A stretch of DNA of 64,000 bases from Linnemannia schmuckeri (lineage: Eukaryota > Mortierellomycota > Mortierellomycetes > Mortierellales > Mortierellaceae), in contig JANATG010000015.1 of the NCBI GenBank assembly GCA_029449235.1, forward strand, positions 744,001 to 808,000, written 5' to 3'. This document shows, in pieces, positions 21,211 through 32,347 of this stretch (position 1 is the first letter of the stretch; each line of letters opens with the position of its first letter). Both the position numbers and the translations under genes were made by a program. The notes under the pieces are model-generated. The model ran no database searches, had not been told where the DNA came from, and worked only from the letters and a program-made list of their open reading frames with translations.

Positions 21211-22896
21211 ATGTCATCGACACAGGATTACCTCAAAAAGTACATGTCTAAACCGGCTTCTCTGGACGAGCACAAAAAACGCAAGCTCAAGAAAAAGACA
21301 TCGACATCAACAAAGTCAACCCTCAAGAAGGGCAACTTTGCCATCCACGATGAGGATGAAGTTTCATGGACAAACGCAGCCGCATCAGACTCGGACGACG
21401 ACTGTAAGCAAAAATACAAACGACTTGCGACATCAGATTTAACTATTGTATGCTTGGGCAGGATGTAATAGCACACTCTAACACTTTGCTTCGTCGTCTT
21501 TGTTTCGTGCTCAATAGTTCCAGTCGTTGAACAACCAAAGGCACCTGTCTACAAGTCCAATTCAAGCAGCTGGGCTACGGTGCGGGAAGGCGAACCCGAA
21601 CCATCGCGGGAATCAGTATTAAAGAGAAACATTGTTCCAGAGTGGGATGATGTCGAAAACGAGGACGAGAGACCATCCATCGCCGGCATTGGTAAGGCCT
21701 GCGCCTTCACAGAATGAGCCTTGGCTCATTGCGTGCAGTTTTAATCACAGGACGCTAACCCAGGATCTTTACTCCTTGTTGTAACTAGTTGTGGAAACAG
21801 AGTCCAGTTCACGCCTCAGGAATCCACCAAAGAGCACGAAGTCATCAGGATTGAAGTTTAAATCCACTGCTCCCACTAACAAAGGACGTTCACCATCACC
21901 GCCTCAGAGAAGATTGTCCTCTCCTGATCGTCGGAGGTCACCTTCTCCAGTACGCGGACGTTTACGGTATTCTCGCTCACCCTCGAGGTCAAGATCACCT
22001 ATTCGTCAGAAAAGAATGCGTTCTACTTCAAGGTCATTATCGCCTTACGCAGCCAGGAACAGGAGGAGTCCCTCTCCACGGTCAAGGTCGAGGTCGCGGT
22101 CGCCTGATCGTGAGGCAGGATTTGGGCTTCAGTCGGCTGAGCAAGTGAAGCGGGAAATGGTGAGGCAGAAAGAGAAAGAGCAAAGTAACCGGATGAAGGC
22201 TAATTTCTCTGGTGGCGGCGAGGCAGAGACTATTTACCGTGACGCTCGAGGTATGAATATTTGGTTCACATTTTAGTATTCAACCGTTGGTCTTAAGGTT
22301 CTGCAGATATCTAATACAATTGACCATTCATTTCATGTTGGGTAGGCAGGAAAGTGGATCGGGTTCAGGAAAAACTGGAGGCGGCAGAGGCGGCGCGGAA
22401 GGAGATTGAAAAGCAGGAACGACAGATGGAATGGGGCAAGGGACTCGTCCAACGCGAGGCTGAGGAGGAAAAGAAAAGGCGAGAACAGGAGGAGAAGCTC
22501 AAACCCCTCGCCAGATACAAAGACGATAAAGACTTGAACGAGGAACTTAAGGAGCGCGATCGATGGAATGATCCCGCAGCCATGTTTCTGTCGGGAACCA
22601 AGAAGTCGAAAAAGTCTGCACCAAAGTTCCCTCTCTATCAAGGAAACTTCCCCTCCAACCGGTTCAACATCAGACCGGGATACCGCTGGGATGGAGTTGA
22701 CCGTTCGACAGGTTTCGAAAAGGATTACATCCAGGTACGATATCCGTCGTATTACTGAGGAGTACCCTGCTTGTGTTTTTCATGCCCAAGATAAAATCAC
22801 TAATGATCTACTTTTCATTTTTCTCACCAATAGCGTATGAACACAAGGAAAAACAACGCCGCAGAGGCTCACATGTGGAGCGTTGAAGATATGTAG
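21211..22896 (+). CDS. BUD13: Pre-mRNA splicing factor BUD13 (RES complex)
   Basis: Subunit of the retention and splicing (RES) complex with Snu17/RBMX2 and Pml1, joining the activated spliceosome in the nucleus. Exons 21211-21403, 21518-21691, 21789-22250, 22346-22734 and 22834-22896 close to 426 residues. The opening YLKKYMSKP is the conserved Bud13 N-terminus. A central acidic and basic region carries RS-like repeats (RSPSP, SRSRSP; about residues 155-235). The conserved C-terminal domain runs from ETIYRDARGRKVDR through a charged coiled-coil segment and WNDPAAMFL to FPLYQGNFPSNRFNIRPGYR, WDGVDRSTGFE and the terminal AHMWSVEDM. The last two motifs are diagnostic. The stop lies only 46 bp from the stop of the convergent GTPase gene, so transcripts very likely overlap. 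Confidence 0.96.
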
Positions 22897-22942
22897 TTCT
22901 GGAGTCGATCATTTAATAACATTTCTTCTCTACGACATCCTT

Positions 22943-24445
22943 CTATACTTTTTTGGAGTTGATCTTGACTTGAAGGTTGAGCATGACTCTACGCTGTAAT
23001 GCTTTTCCAATCAACTGCCTCGACTTCAAGGTCAAATCCCGAATCACTGCACCGTCAGTGCCGACAATGATTTTCTAAGTATCAAAATACATGGAGCATG
23101 GATGTCAATACCAGGACAGAAAGCAAATTCAACAATTGAATACTACACCAAACAATCAGTGTTTACCTTAAGACCTGGGCGATCAACCAGCAGATTCTGA
23201 TCAATCCTCAACACATTATCCTCCAGTTCTGTCCAACCTACGTTGACCTGCTTGACGTGATAAGGTACCTTGAGGAGCTCGAAAAGTTCAGATCGAATCA
23301 AATCCTCAACACGATTGAGATCGGACTGGTCCGACTTTTGATTGGCCGGGTAGAGCCATGGTCCAGGGTGAGTGAGCGACATCAAATGGGAGCGAAGTTC
23401 CTGGATTCCGATCTGTTGTTTCTGTGCGCTGGTATATATCGTCTTGACAAAGTTGGGGAACTGCTCGTTGTACTTTGCTGCAAACACCTGTAGCTTTTCA
23501 TCCCGACCCTTGACCAGATCCATCTATAGGAAGTTCACGACGTTAGAGCACATGTTAATAATAATTGCCTTATTGGTAGAACACTTGGTAGGCGAACATT
23601 TGAGTCTTTACCTTATTAAAGACAAGTGTGGCGGCGATGGGCTTCTCCAGTTTTGCCAGACGCTCAAAGATATAAGCTTCTGTGACCAGACTGTGCTCCA
23701 GCAACTTGTTGCAATCCATGACGACAAGGAGGTGATCTGCATCCTCAATGGCCTTCCATGAGGCCGTGACCAACTCGCGGTTCAATCTTGAAACGTTTTT
23801 CTCCGGGACAACTCCTGGGGTATCATAAAACACAATTTGCTTGTTGTCCTGTGTTAGCACGGCTTTGATCCGCTCCCGTGTCGTATGTGGCCGAACAGAG
23901 ACAATCGAGATGGTGCTCTTGACCAGATCGTTGACAATTGTTGACTTGCCCACGTTGGGTGAGCCGATCAGAGCGATTTTGACGATCTCTGGGTTTGCTG
24001 GCTGCGGGAAGTTTCGGACGACCTTGGGTAACCTCACGTTCATGTCTGCAGGGCTTGCAAAGATGGGCATGGCGCGATCTGTCCTGTAGCGAGGTGTTGG
24101 AGTAGGTTGTTGTTGTTGCCCGTTGGATGTTGATGACTGCTCCTGTGTTGTACTTGATGTTTCCTTTTCCTGAGACGATAAAGTGCGTGTAGTTGAGGCG
24201 ACCGGTGCCTGGCGTTCGGTGATCTCCTGGAGCTTTGCCCGTTTCTCCTGAAGTGTCCTCCTCAAGAGCTCTAGCGACTTCGATGAAGAGGCCATATCAG
24301 TCGGAGGACTGCTTTTGCTATGCTTGGTGGCAAAGAACCGTTGAGCCTCGCCATGTCCTTGTTTGAGGGTTATAGAGTGCAGTCTATTGGCGGGAGTAGT
24401 GCAAACTAGTCGAGTTGCCCGTGCTGACCGGAAGAAAGGAAGCAT
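22943..24445 (-). CDS. Mitochondrial Era-like GTPase (ERAL1)
   Basis: Era-family GTPase predicted to chaperone mitochondrial small-subunit rRNA during assembly. Exons 23612-24445, 23167-23523 and 22943-23074 close to 440 residues. The start at 24445 gives a basic, acid-free presequence (LPFFRSARATRLV), fitting mitochondrial import; an in-frame ATG at 24526 would add 27 less suitable residues. After a Gln/Ser-rich linker come G1 GSPNVGKST (about 159), G2 in RPHTTRERI, G3 DTPGV and G4 NKMD. The first intron falls inside G4, between Lys and Met. The C-terminal KH domain has IIVGTDGAVI, where GTDG is the GxxG loop, and GKALQRRVMLNLQVKI. Typical family order and length. Divergent from TGT with 245 bp between starts. 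Confidence 0.95.
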
Positions 24446-24690
24446 GGCGACGATGTGTTCCTTGTCCTGAAATGAAGTGTTTGTTAAAGAAGGAAGCGCA
24501 GTGCGACTTTCTATGAAGTGTGCCAAAAAGGGTAAAACGTAGTAAACACCTCAGCCACACTTTCTTTTTTTCCATGAGCCATTACTCAGTCCTTTTGAGT
24601 TCGCTTCCATCGCTCATTTCCCTCTCTCTCTTCCCTCCACCCTTCGCAAGCATCAACGCTTCCACCATTCAGCGCCTTCCCTTTCGCATC
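24446..24690. promoter_or_regulatory. Shared promoter of the Era-like GTPase and TGT genes
   Basis: 245 bp between divergent start codons, with C/T-rich blocks on the TGT side (24597-24660). Both genes concern RNA or ribosome maturation, so co-regulation is plausible but is inference from position. Confidence 0.55.
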
Positions 24691-26195
24691 ATGAAATCTG
24701 CCCTCAAGTGGGATGTTATTGCCAAATGCGGGACCACAAAGGCCCGTGCCGCCGTCTTGACCCTCCCTCACGGACCTGTCAACGCCCCCGTCTTCATGCC
24801 CGTTGGAACTCAGGGCACACTCAAGGGCATCACCCCGGAGCAAATCGAGGGACTCGGCTGTCAAATCATGCTCAACAACACATACCACCTTGTATGTCGC
24901 CATTCTCCTCGCCCCTTTTGTTTTCTTGGTTGACCTGTCTGAATCCACCCACACACTATCGCCCAAACTTCTCACCAAGACTCAATTCTTAAATTTAATT
25001 GGTTGATAGGGTCTGCGTCCAGGACAAGAATTGCTGGATACCTGCGGCGGAGCACATGTCTTTCAGGGATGGAACCGCAACTTGTTGACGGACAGTGGTG
25101 GGTTTCAGATGGTGTCCCTCTTGAAGCTGGCAGAAATCACAGAGAAAGGCGTCCAGTTTGAGTCGCCTCACGACGGATCATTGATGCTTCTCACCCCAGA
25201 GCACTCTATGTCCCTTCAGAACTCGATCGGCGCCGATATTATGATGCAGCTGGACGATGTTGTTTCCTCGTTGACTACTGGGCCTCGCGTCGAGGAAGCC
25301 ATGTGGCGATCTATCCGCTGGTAAGCTTGCTATGTCCAGCTTAGGTCCTATAGTGAAATGCTATTCGTCCCTAACCCGATCTAATGACCGTCCTGTGAAC
25401 CAATTGGACTCAATAGGTTGGACAGATGTATCAAGGCGCACAAGAAGCCTGAGTCGCAGAATTTGTTTGCTATTATTCAAGGAGGACTGGATCCAGCAAT
25501 GAGGAAGCAGTGTATTGAGGAAATGGTCAAGCGCGACACGCCTGGATATGCCATTGGAGGATTGAGCGGTGGAGAAGAAAAGGACAAGTTCTGGAGGGTT
25601 GTTTCGCAGTGCACAGATTTGATGCCCAGAGAGAAGCCCATCTACTGTATGGGTGTCGGGTAAATGACTAGGAAGTTTAATTGTTTGTCCTATTGGGAAC
25701 GAAGATTTACGGCGTGCCATGCTAATTATTTCAATCCGATTTGTGGTATATAGATATGCAGAGGATTTGGTCGTATGTGTGGCACTGGGCGTGGACATGT
25801 TTGACTGTGTCTTCCCTACAAGGACGGCGCGCTTCGGTAATGCATTGACGGCGACGGGTACGTTAAGCTTGCGCCAGGCCAAGTACAAGGACGACTTTAG
25901 ACCGATTGAGGAGGGCTGCGACTGCATTGCGTGTAAATCTTACACGAGGGCGTACCTGTACACAATTGTGACCAAGGAGACGGTCGGATGCCACTTGATT
26001 TCGATCCACAACACGGCATACCAGCTGCGGTTGATGAGACAGGTCCGGGAGAGCATTATCGAGGACCGGTTCCCTCAGTTTATCCACAAGTTCTTCAAGG
26101 ATCTGTTTGTGGAGAAGTCTGCATACCCCGAATGGGCGGTGAACGCATTGAAAAGTGTGAACGTTGATCTTATTCAAGGCGAGGAGCAGCCCTAG
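24691..26195 (+). CDS. Queuine tRNA-ribosyltransferase catalytic subunit
   Basis: Eukaryotic TGT (QTRT1 type): exchanges guanine-34 of GUN-anticodon tRNAs for queuine, usually as a heterodimer with QTRT2. Exons 24691-24891, 25010-25320, 25417-25659 and 25754-26195 close to 398 residues, normal for the family. Seen: [14 protein letters not shown] and NNTYHL at the N-terminus, [11 protein letters not shown] with the first catalytic Asp (about 95), [31 protein letters not shown], and [18 protein letters not shown] with the nucleophilic Asp (about 269). The zinc site is CDCIAC plus a downstream His in [15 protein letters not shown]. The start is the ATG at 24691 beginning [10 protein letters not shown]; an earlier in-frame ATG lies in a Pro/Ser/Leu leader. 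Queuine is not made by eukaryotes, so this implies salvage. AATAAA at 26219-26224 is the likely poly(A) signal. Confidence 0.96.
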
Positions 26196-26700
26196 ACCTG
26201 GACCAGCATACCCCCTCAATAAAAGTATCTTGTTCATCATCCCTGTGGCTCGTGTCTCTGCTTTCTAGGAGGAGGTGTCCTCGAGTTGGGCGATACACGT
26301 CACGAAAGTCACTTTTTGAATGGTGTTTAAAGCAGGTGATAATAGTTGGACTGCAGGTAAGGGTCAAGTCAGAAAAGTGAGCCCTCGCTATCCTTTTTTA
26401 ATGTCCCCAGCTCCCTTGCTGACGACTCGGTCTTCTTTTTTCTTTTTCTTTTTCTTTTTCTTTCTTTCACACTTCCTACCATCCACTACTTCCTCGTCTT
26501 CAACCTTTTCTCCTTCTTTTTCTCCTATAACTTCCATCTGTCTCTTTTCGCCAACGCTTTACTCATCGCGTCAGACAGGAACTCAACAAACTATTGACCT
26601 CACGACAACATCACACGAGTAGTACACGCATCCCCATCCAACACTTTCTCTCTCTTTCTTGCCCAAGTCGATCTCGACCAAACGATACAAATAGACTGCC
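26196..26700. other. Intergenic region, TGT terminator side and ARP1 promoter
   Basis: About 500 bp between same-strand genes. The right part is a pyrimidine-rich leader with TTTTTCTT repeats at 26434-26466, typical of fungal promoters or 5' UTRs. No gene supported. Confidence 0.5.
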
Positions 26701-29025
26701 ATGGAGTACGAAGACGTATTGACGAATCAGCCTGTCGTCATCGACAATGTGAGTTTCAACAGCTGTCGATTGCGTTCGTACATCACCCTTCAGACAGTTG
26801 GCGTTCCTGAACAGTTTAGTCTGACCCAGCAAACACTCTTTCTCACCTTTTTACTTTTGCGTTTCGGTAATAGGGCTCGGGAGTCATCAAGGCTGGTTTT
26901 GCTGGAGATGACCAGCCCAAGTGCTTCTTCCCTTCCTTGTAAGTTGTCATCATGGCTGCCAGGGCAACAAACGTTAGCTTTCTTGCTTGACAAGTTGTTT
27001 GTAATGGTGAACCGATTAAAAAAAGCATCGGCGCCCAGTGCCTGAAACCACACTTTGCCAAATACTCACCGCCGACTCTCTCACACGCCCTCTCTTTCTC
27101 TTTTCGCTCTCTCTCCCGCAATTTACAAATGATAACAGTGTCGGACGCCCAAAGCATGTCAGGATTATGGCAGGAGCAGTCGAGGGCGACGTATTCATTG
27201 GCAGGAAGGCTCAGGAACTTCGCGGTCTCTTAAAGATCAAGTATCCTATCGAACACGGCATTGTGCAGGACTGGAACGACATGGAGCGCATCTGGCAATA
27301 CATTTACTCTGACGAGCTCAAGACCTTGTCCGAGGAGGTAAGGACTTTAATTCTCCTTCTTGCTTATAAGAGCCACACCGTCGTCAATCTTTTCGGGAAA
27401 AAGAAGAACGTCGCTTGGCAGCTTGCGTTTCTTATTGTCGGGATGCTGCTGCTGAAAGCAGAGGAGCGGATAGGCGACAAAAAGAGAGAAAAGAGCATTC
27501 ATGTCCTGACAGACAGACAGACAAGGAGAGAGGTCGCTTTGAGATATTTTTTCTCTCTCATTTGAATATTATTGCCACATCAAACTTGACCCTGCTCTGT
27601 CATGTGCATGCAAACAATTTTTTTTTTTTGGGTATCACGCGTATTGCTCTCGCCATGGCTATGGCCATGTTCATACACCCTCAATTATCAATCTATCCGG
27701 GAAGGTGAACAAAAAGTGAACATGTCTATAAGAAACAACCACCTGTTGCTCATCAGTCTATTTTGCTCTTTTTCTGGATGCTGTTGGCGTATTTGTAGCA
27801 TCCCGTTTTGTTGACCGAGGCACCCCTGAACCCAATGAAGAACCGCGAAATGGCTGCCCAGATCTTTTTTGAGACCTTCAATGTCCCCGCCTTGTTCACT
27901 TCCATACAGGCAGTTTTGAGTTTGTAAGTAGTGGGGCAGACAGGATGATTTTTGCTATGCGTTCCAGGAAAACATGTAGCGACGTCAGTTTCTAACAGTA
28001 CAAGAATCTCTTTTCGGATGATAGGTACTCATCTGGAAGAACCACCGGTGTGGTTCTCGACTCGGGAGACGGTGTTACTCACTCTGTCCCTGTTTACGAA
28101 GGTTTTGCTATACCCCATGCTATCCAGCGTGTCGATATCGCTGGAAGGTACGTCTCTTTCGACCCTTGCAGAGTATAGCAGAAATGATACACGTATCCCG
28201 GATAATGCGCCAATTGCTGACAAAACCCGTACGGGATCGTTTCTGCACTCACATAGGGATGTTACGGAACACTTACAGTTGCTTCTTCGCAAGGCCGGAT
28301 ACCACTTCCACACCACTGCTGAGAAGGAGGTTGTCCGCATTATCAAGGAGAAGACCTGCTATTTGCCGTTGTTCCCAGCAAAGGAGGAGAAGGATGCTGG
28401 TGGCAAGTACGAAGACTTTATGTTGCCCGATGGCAACGTAATCAAGGTACGAAGAACGGCGCAACCTGTAACTGCTTGCAAGTCGCACATCATGCAACTA
28501 TACTAATATGCCATTTGCGTATTGCACATAGTTGGGCGCGGAGAGATTCAGAGCTCCAGAGATCATGTTCAACCCTGAAATCATTGGACAGGAGTTCCCT
28601 GGTATTCACCAGGTTGTTGTCGATTCTATCAGCCGCTCGGACATGGATCTTCGCAAGTCGCTGTACTCCAACATTGTTCTTTCTGGAGGATCGACACTTT
28701 GCAAAGGCTTTGGTGACCGACTTTTGTTGGAAGTGAAGAAGTTGGCATTGAAGGATATCAAGATCAAGATCTCAGCGCCTCCAGAGCGTAAATACAGCAC
28801 CTGGATCGGAGGCTCTATTTTGGCTTCTCTGAGCACGTTCAAGAAGGTAGGCATCCTTGGCGCCTTGTCGTTTGGATATCGATGGATGCAATCGCATTGG
28901 CGTCTTTATGACAACTGTTTGACTGACTGACAACAATCTATTTTTTTTTTCCATTGTGATAGATGTGGGTGTCGGCAGAGGAATACCAGGAAGATCCCTA
29001 CAGGTGTTTCTCCTCAATGTGGTAG
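26701..29025 (+). CDS. ARP1: Alpha-centractin (actin-related protein Arp1, dynactin)
   Basis: Builds the short actin-like filament of dynactin, the cofactor of cytoplasmic dynein. Eight exons close to 375 residues, the family length: 26701-26748, 26874-26938, 27139-27337, 27799-27923, 28025-28147, 28257-28446, 28532-28846, 28963-29025. The N-terminus reads [18 protein letters not shown], then phosphate-binding [50 protein letters not shown], second phosphate loop [28 protein letters not shown], and [20 protein letters not shown]. The opening and [11 protein letters not shown] favour Arp1 over actin or Arp2/3. Intron 3 (461 bp) is the longest in the gene. Convergent with MRP51 (248 bp between stops). 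Confidence 0.96.
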
Positions 29026-29273
29026 GAGAGAAAGTGAGAGCGGAGGTGAGACCACGATATTCAATGAAAACGTACTACATTCGTCTCTTTGGCAATTACA
29101 CACAATTTTGTCAAGGACGAGAGGCCTAGAGCATGACAATTTGAATAAAACTGACGATCAAAAAGCAGAACAACAGGAGACATTGAAATCTTTGGAAAAA
29201 TGTCAATACATGAAGAAACTGAGAAAAGATGGTAGGGTCTATGATATGAGAGTGAAAGAAAGGGGGGAGATGT

Positions 29274-30263
29274 CTAGGCGCGGTTGTTGGGCTGGTCGAG
29301 GGTCTCGAGAAGGCCCTGGACGCGTGTCACGACCTTGCGGTGGCCAGTACCCTCGCTCGGGCTGGTCTCGGAGGAGGAAGAAGATGCGGCCTTGGCAGCA
29401 GCACCCTGGGGGTAACGGTTCCTGTTGTAGTTGTACATTTCGCGACCACCGCCGATGGAGGAAGTGGACCAGCTTGCGGAGCTGGGTGGGCTCAAGCTCA
29501 AGACGACGTTGGGGCGACCGTCGGCCTCGATCTCGGCCTTGTGAACATAGTAGGGCTGGAGGGACTTTGAGGTATTTTGTGTGTGAGTGTAAGAGGGTAA
29601 TGTGGCGACGACACCTGAGACACCAACGACCTGGTTCTGGCGGAAGCGACCCAAGCTGCGTCCCTGAACGATGGTGGGGGTCGAGGGTTCGAAGAATCCG
29701 TAGGTAGGGCCGACCTTGACTCTGCTGTTGGATCCGGCGTTGGGTGAAGAGCTAGTGTTGGCGGGCGAGCGCGAAGTTCCAATGCTTGCCTGTGAAGTCT
29801 CGGTATCCATAGAAGAGCCCTTGGAGTGACGAGTCAAGATGTTCAAGAACCTGAGGTGCTCGTCCGAACGGACCTCACCCTTACTCAAAGCCGCCTTCCA
29901 TTCCTGACGCTTCTCCCTAGCTGTCTCCAATAACTTCTTAAACTCAACGTCAGTCATTGTCGAGAGATCCTTCTTGACAGTAACGGGCTGAGGTTGAGGT
30001 GGGCGAGAGCGAGGGAAGTTCTCTTTCCATCGCTGGAGGAAGAGGAAATCAGATGTGGCGGACTGGAAGGGGGTTTGATGCTCGGCAGTGTCGAGCTGTT
30101 CGATGGTGAGGTAGTGTGTCCTGAGGACTGTGGGCAGGTTACGCTTGAGACCCCAGTCGCCGATGGATTTGGCTTTTCCTGAGGTGGTGTAGATTTGCTT
30201 AATGTTCTTGTCGAACGTCGCCAGGCGGGATGTCCGCAACAAGTGGGAGAAGGAGCGCTCCAT
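29274..30263 (-). CDS. MRP51: Mitochondrial small-subunit ribosomal protein bS1m (Mrp51 type)
   Basis: Predicted mitoribosome small-subunit protein; in yeast Mrp51 also helps translation of mitochondrial mRNAs. Single exon, 329 residues from the ATG at 30263. The family's opening is present: SFSHLLRTSRLATF, IYTTSGKAKSIGDWGLKR-like sequence (YTT...GDWGLKR), LRTHYLTIEQLDTAEHQTPF, then WKENFP. The middle carries a conserved coil (DVEFKKLLETAREKRQEWK). Later parts are Ser/Pro-rich with VQGRSLGRF and VGVSGVVATLP, also family-like. An in-frame ATG at 30449 would prepend 62 residues with little conservation appeal, so I chose 30263. Together with the Era-like GTPase it makes two mitochondrial small-subunit genes within 8 kb. 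Confidence 0.85.
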   Translation of the reverse strand: MERSFSHLLRTSRLATFDKNIKQIYTTSGKAKSIGDWGLKRNLPTVLRTHYLTIEQLDTAEHQTPFQSATSDFLFLQRWKENFPRSRPPQPQPVTVKKDLSTMTDVEFKKLLETAREKRQEWKAALSKGEVRSDEHLRFLNILTRHSKGSSMDTETSQASIGTSRSPANTSSSPNAGSNSRVKVGPTYGFFEPSTPTIVQGRSLGRFRQNQVVGVSGVVATLPSYTHTQNTSKSLQPYYVHKAEIEADGRPNVVLSLSPPSSASWSTSSIGGGREMYNYNRNRYPQGAAAKAASSSSSETSPSEGTGHRKVVTRVQGLLETLDQPNNRA

Positions 30264-31099
30264 TTGTCTTGATGCCGCTTCGTGTGTGGTTGGTTGACGG
30301 TAAAGAGAGGGTTGGTGCCTGAAGCTTTCAACTTGTGGACAAGGCGACTGTTGCAAGAGTGGGCACGAAGCGAAGAAGGCGGATCCGAAGTGGTGACTGC
30401 CATTTGACTGAAAACATTGTTTACATCTTGGATCCGTAGACAGTCGCATTTCCTACCTGTCGGTAGAAAATCGCAACTCCACATTCGTCTCAAATCTCAA
30501 AGCCTCAGAGAGAACGTCCGTAGAAAGAAAATATTAGTCGAACACGCCAGCAAGAAGCTCTTTTTTTTTTAAACCGGAGTCATAGAATGCCATAGTGCTT
30601 TTGCAGGGTATGTGTTCTTGAGAAAATTACAAAGTCTTGCGAGTCGCGCTCTTCTCTTGCAATACAAAACCATTCCCAATGAAACGGCAGTGCACAAGAC
30701 ATCCGTTCATACACCACCAAAAGGACGACAACTGGCCAATCCTTTGGCTCTGCGTTTTTTTTTTTGCACCACATTGAAACAAAATAATATCAACACTTTT
30801 TCTTTCCGAAGACAAAAAACGGCGTCGGGGCCGGTATTCTAGTCATGCATAACCATGACGAGACCGTCGTCGCGAGTTAGGGGCAATTTCACCCACAAAA
30901 TATTCTAAAAAAACTATCGATCAGCCTAGGAGCAACAAGAATGTGCGAATGTAAACTTTTGGATCCTCGATCGAGCGTTCGAGGATAAAAGCGCTCGCGC
31001 GAAATTGTATGGGAGGCTTTTTATCAAACAAAAAATCACAACTTTCCTCTCCCCACACACAACAAAATCTTCTCCAACCCAAGAAAACAAACATTAATC
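30264..31099. promoter_or_regulatory. Divergent intergenic region, MRP51 / CsbD-like gene
   Basis: No gene supported. Near 30958-30982 is an imperfect palindrome: ATCCTCGA and TCGAGGAT separated by 8 bp, followed by GATAAAAG, a possible TATA-like element about 115 bp before the CsbD-like frame. A single AGGGG (30878), the core of yeast-type stress response elements, is present. Both suggest stress control of the CsbD-like gene, but this is inference. Confidence 0.35.
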
Positions 31100-31507
31100 A
31101 TATCTGAGCAGGCCTCTAACGCTTTCCACTCCGTCAAGGGAGGTGCTAAGGAGTCTCTCGGAAAAGCTGTCGGAGCTGAGCAGTTCGCCGCTGAAGGTAA
31201 GTGCGGAAATCAACTCTCGAATTTTTTCCCCCTTGCACCACCTTGTTTGGTCCCCTTCAACAAAAATTTCGCATCATATCCCAACGGGTAACATAAACAC
31301 ATAAAATCTTGGAATTGGTATTTAGGCGCTGCCGAGAAGGCCAACGCCGCCACCCGCTCTGCCCAAGGTCACGCCCAGGGTACCTCCGACAGCGTCGCTG
31401 GCCGTGCCAAGGCCCTCATTGGCGCCGCCACCGGCAACAAGTCGATAGAGGCTCAGGGTCATATGCAATCGGCTAGTGGTGACGCCCGCCGCGCTGTTAA
31501 CAAATAG
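31100..31507 (+). CDS. CsbD-like stress protein, ATA where ATG is expected
   Basis: Small hydrophilic protein of the CsbD-like superfamily, widespread in fungi as a stress-induced protein of unknown mechanism. Exons 31100-31196 and 31326-31507 join in phase 1 to 92 residues. Seen: SEQASNAFHSVKGGAKESLG, KAVGAEQFAAEG, then GHAQGTSDSVAGRAKALIGA and SGDARRAVNK, all Ala/Gly/Lys-rich helices typical of the family. Codon bias is strong. The codon where the initiator should be is ATA (31100-31102), with A at -3; upstream in that frame there is no ATG that avoids a stop. The frame from the only nearby ATG (31008) ends at the TGA overlapping TCTGAG. Non-AUG initiation, a hidden upstream exon (the sequence CTGAGCAG could be an acceptor), mutation or sequence error are all possible. 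CAAATAAAG (31600-31608) likely carries the poly(A) signal. Confidence 0.75.
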
Positions 31508-32347
31508 TAATTCGACTCCTTATTTCGATCCGACATTTTTAGAGGGTTCTCAGTTGAAACATATGTACATAACTACTGAGTACCTCTATCAATCGCTTGT
31601 CAAATAAAGTATCAGAGCTGCAGCCTGCAATATCGAACGACGCGAGGATTATTTTCATAAAACGCCACTGATTTCTTCAATCAGTGTTGTAGAGAATGCA
31701 TGCTGTGAAATTGAGCGTTAGGGTGAAAGGGAGATTGTGTTTAACTTGTAGATGATAGATAGCGTGCCACTTTTTTCCACGATGTTGTTGAATGGTGACC
31801 TTGTTTCCGGTCAGAGCAATTAAAACGAGAGCACGAGAGACTCGGCAAATACGATTAGTTCAAAAAGGTCGGTGCTCTATTGTTGACGAGCTCGTTATTA
31901 CTTGTGTATGAACCGGACCGATCAGACCTTTGTATAGACAATACTGGGTCAATGGGCAATTAGACGGGGACAATCGGCTCTCGGATGGAGAAGTGGTCAG
32001 GACGTTGACCAGTTGTACAAACAATAGAGGGCAGGTACGACAAATAAAGGCATTTGTGTGTGAGGGCGGGACTTGAAGCAGCAATGTGAGAGGACACGGC
32101 AAGGGTAGAGCAAACAGGCTTTGTTTGTTTCTCGGTAGGGTCCACATGTCAATTTTCTCAATTGATTTTTTTCCACTTTAAACAAACGGTTTCGCTTTCT
32201 CCACACACTTTCTCTCTCTTCGCCCAAAAGACGCCTCGCTTCTCTTTTTTTCTTCTCTTTCTTCACCCTTTGGTCCCCTCTCCCTCATTCCCCTTCATTC
32301 CTCTCGACCCTCCTCTCACACCACACATCTCTCTTTCAAACACAGCA
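31508..32347. other. Intergenic region before the esterase gene
   Basis: 3' flank of the CsbD-like gene, then the esterase promoter. From 32190 to 32340 the + strand is nearly all C and T (long CTCTCTTTC runs), a typical leader. No gene supported. Confidence 0.5.

Noticed and set aside
24446..24526. Upstream ATG of the Era-like GTPase (24526)
   Set aside because: The extra residues contain acidic and polar positions unlike a mitochondrial presequence, and the 24445 start gives a typical one.
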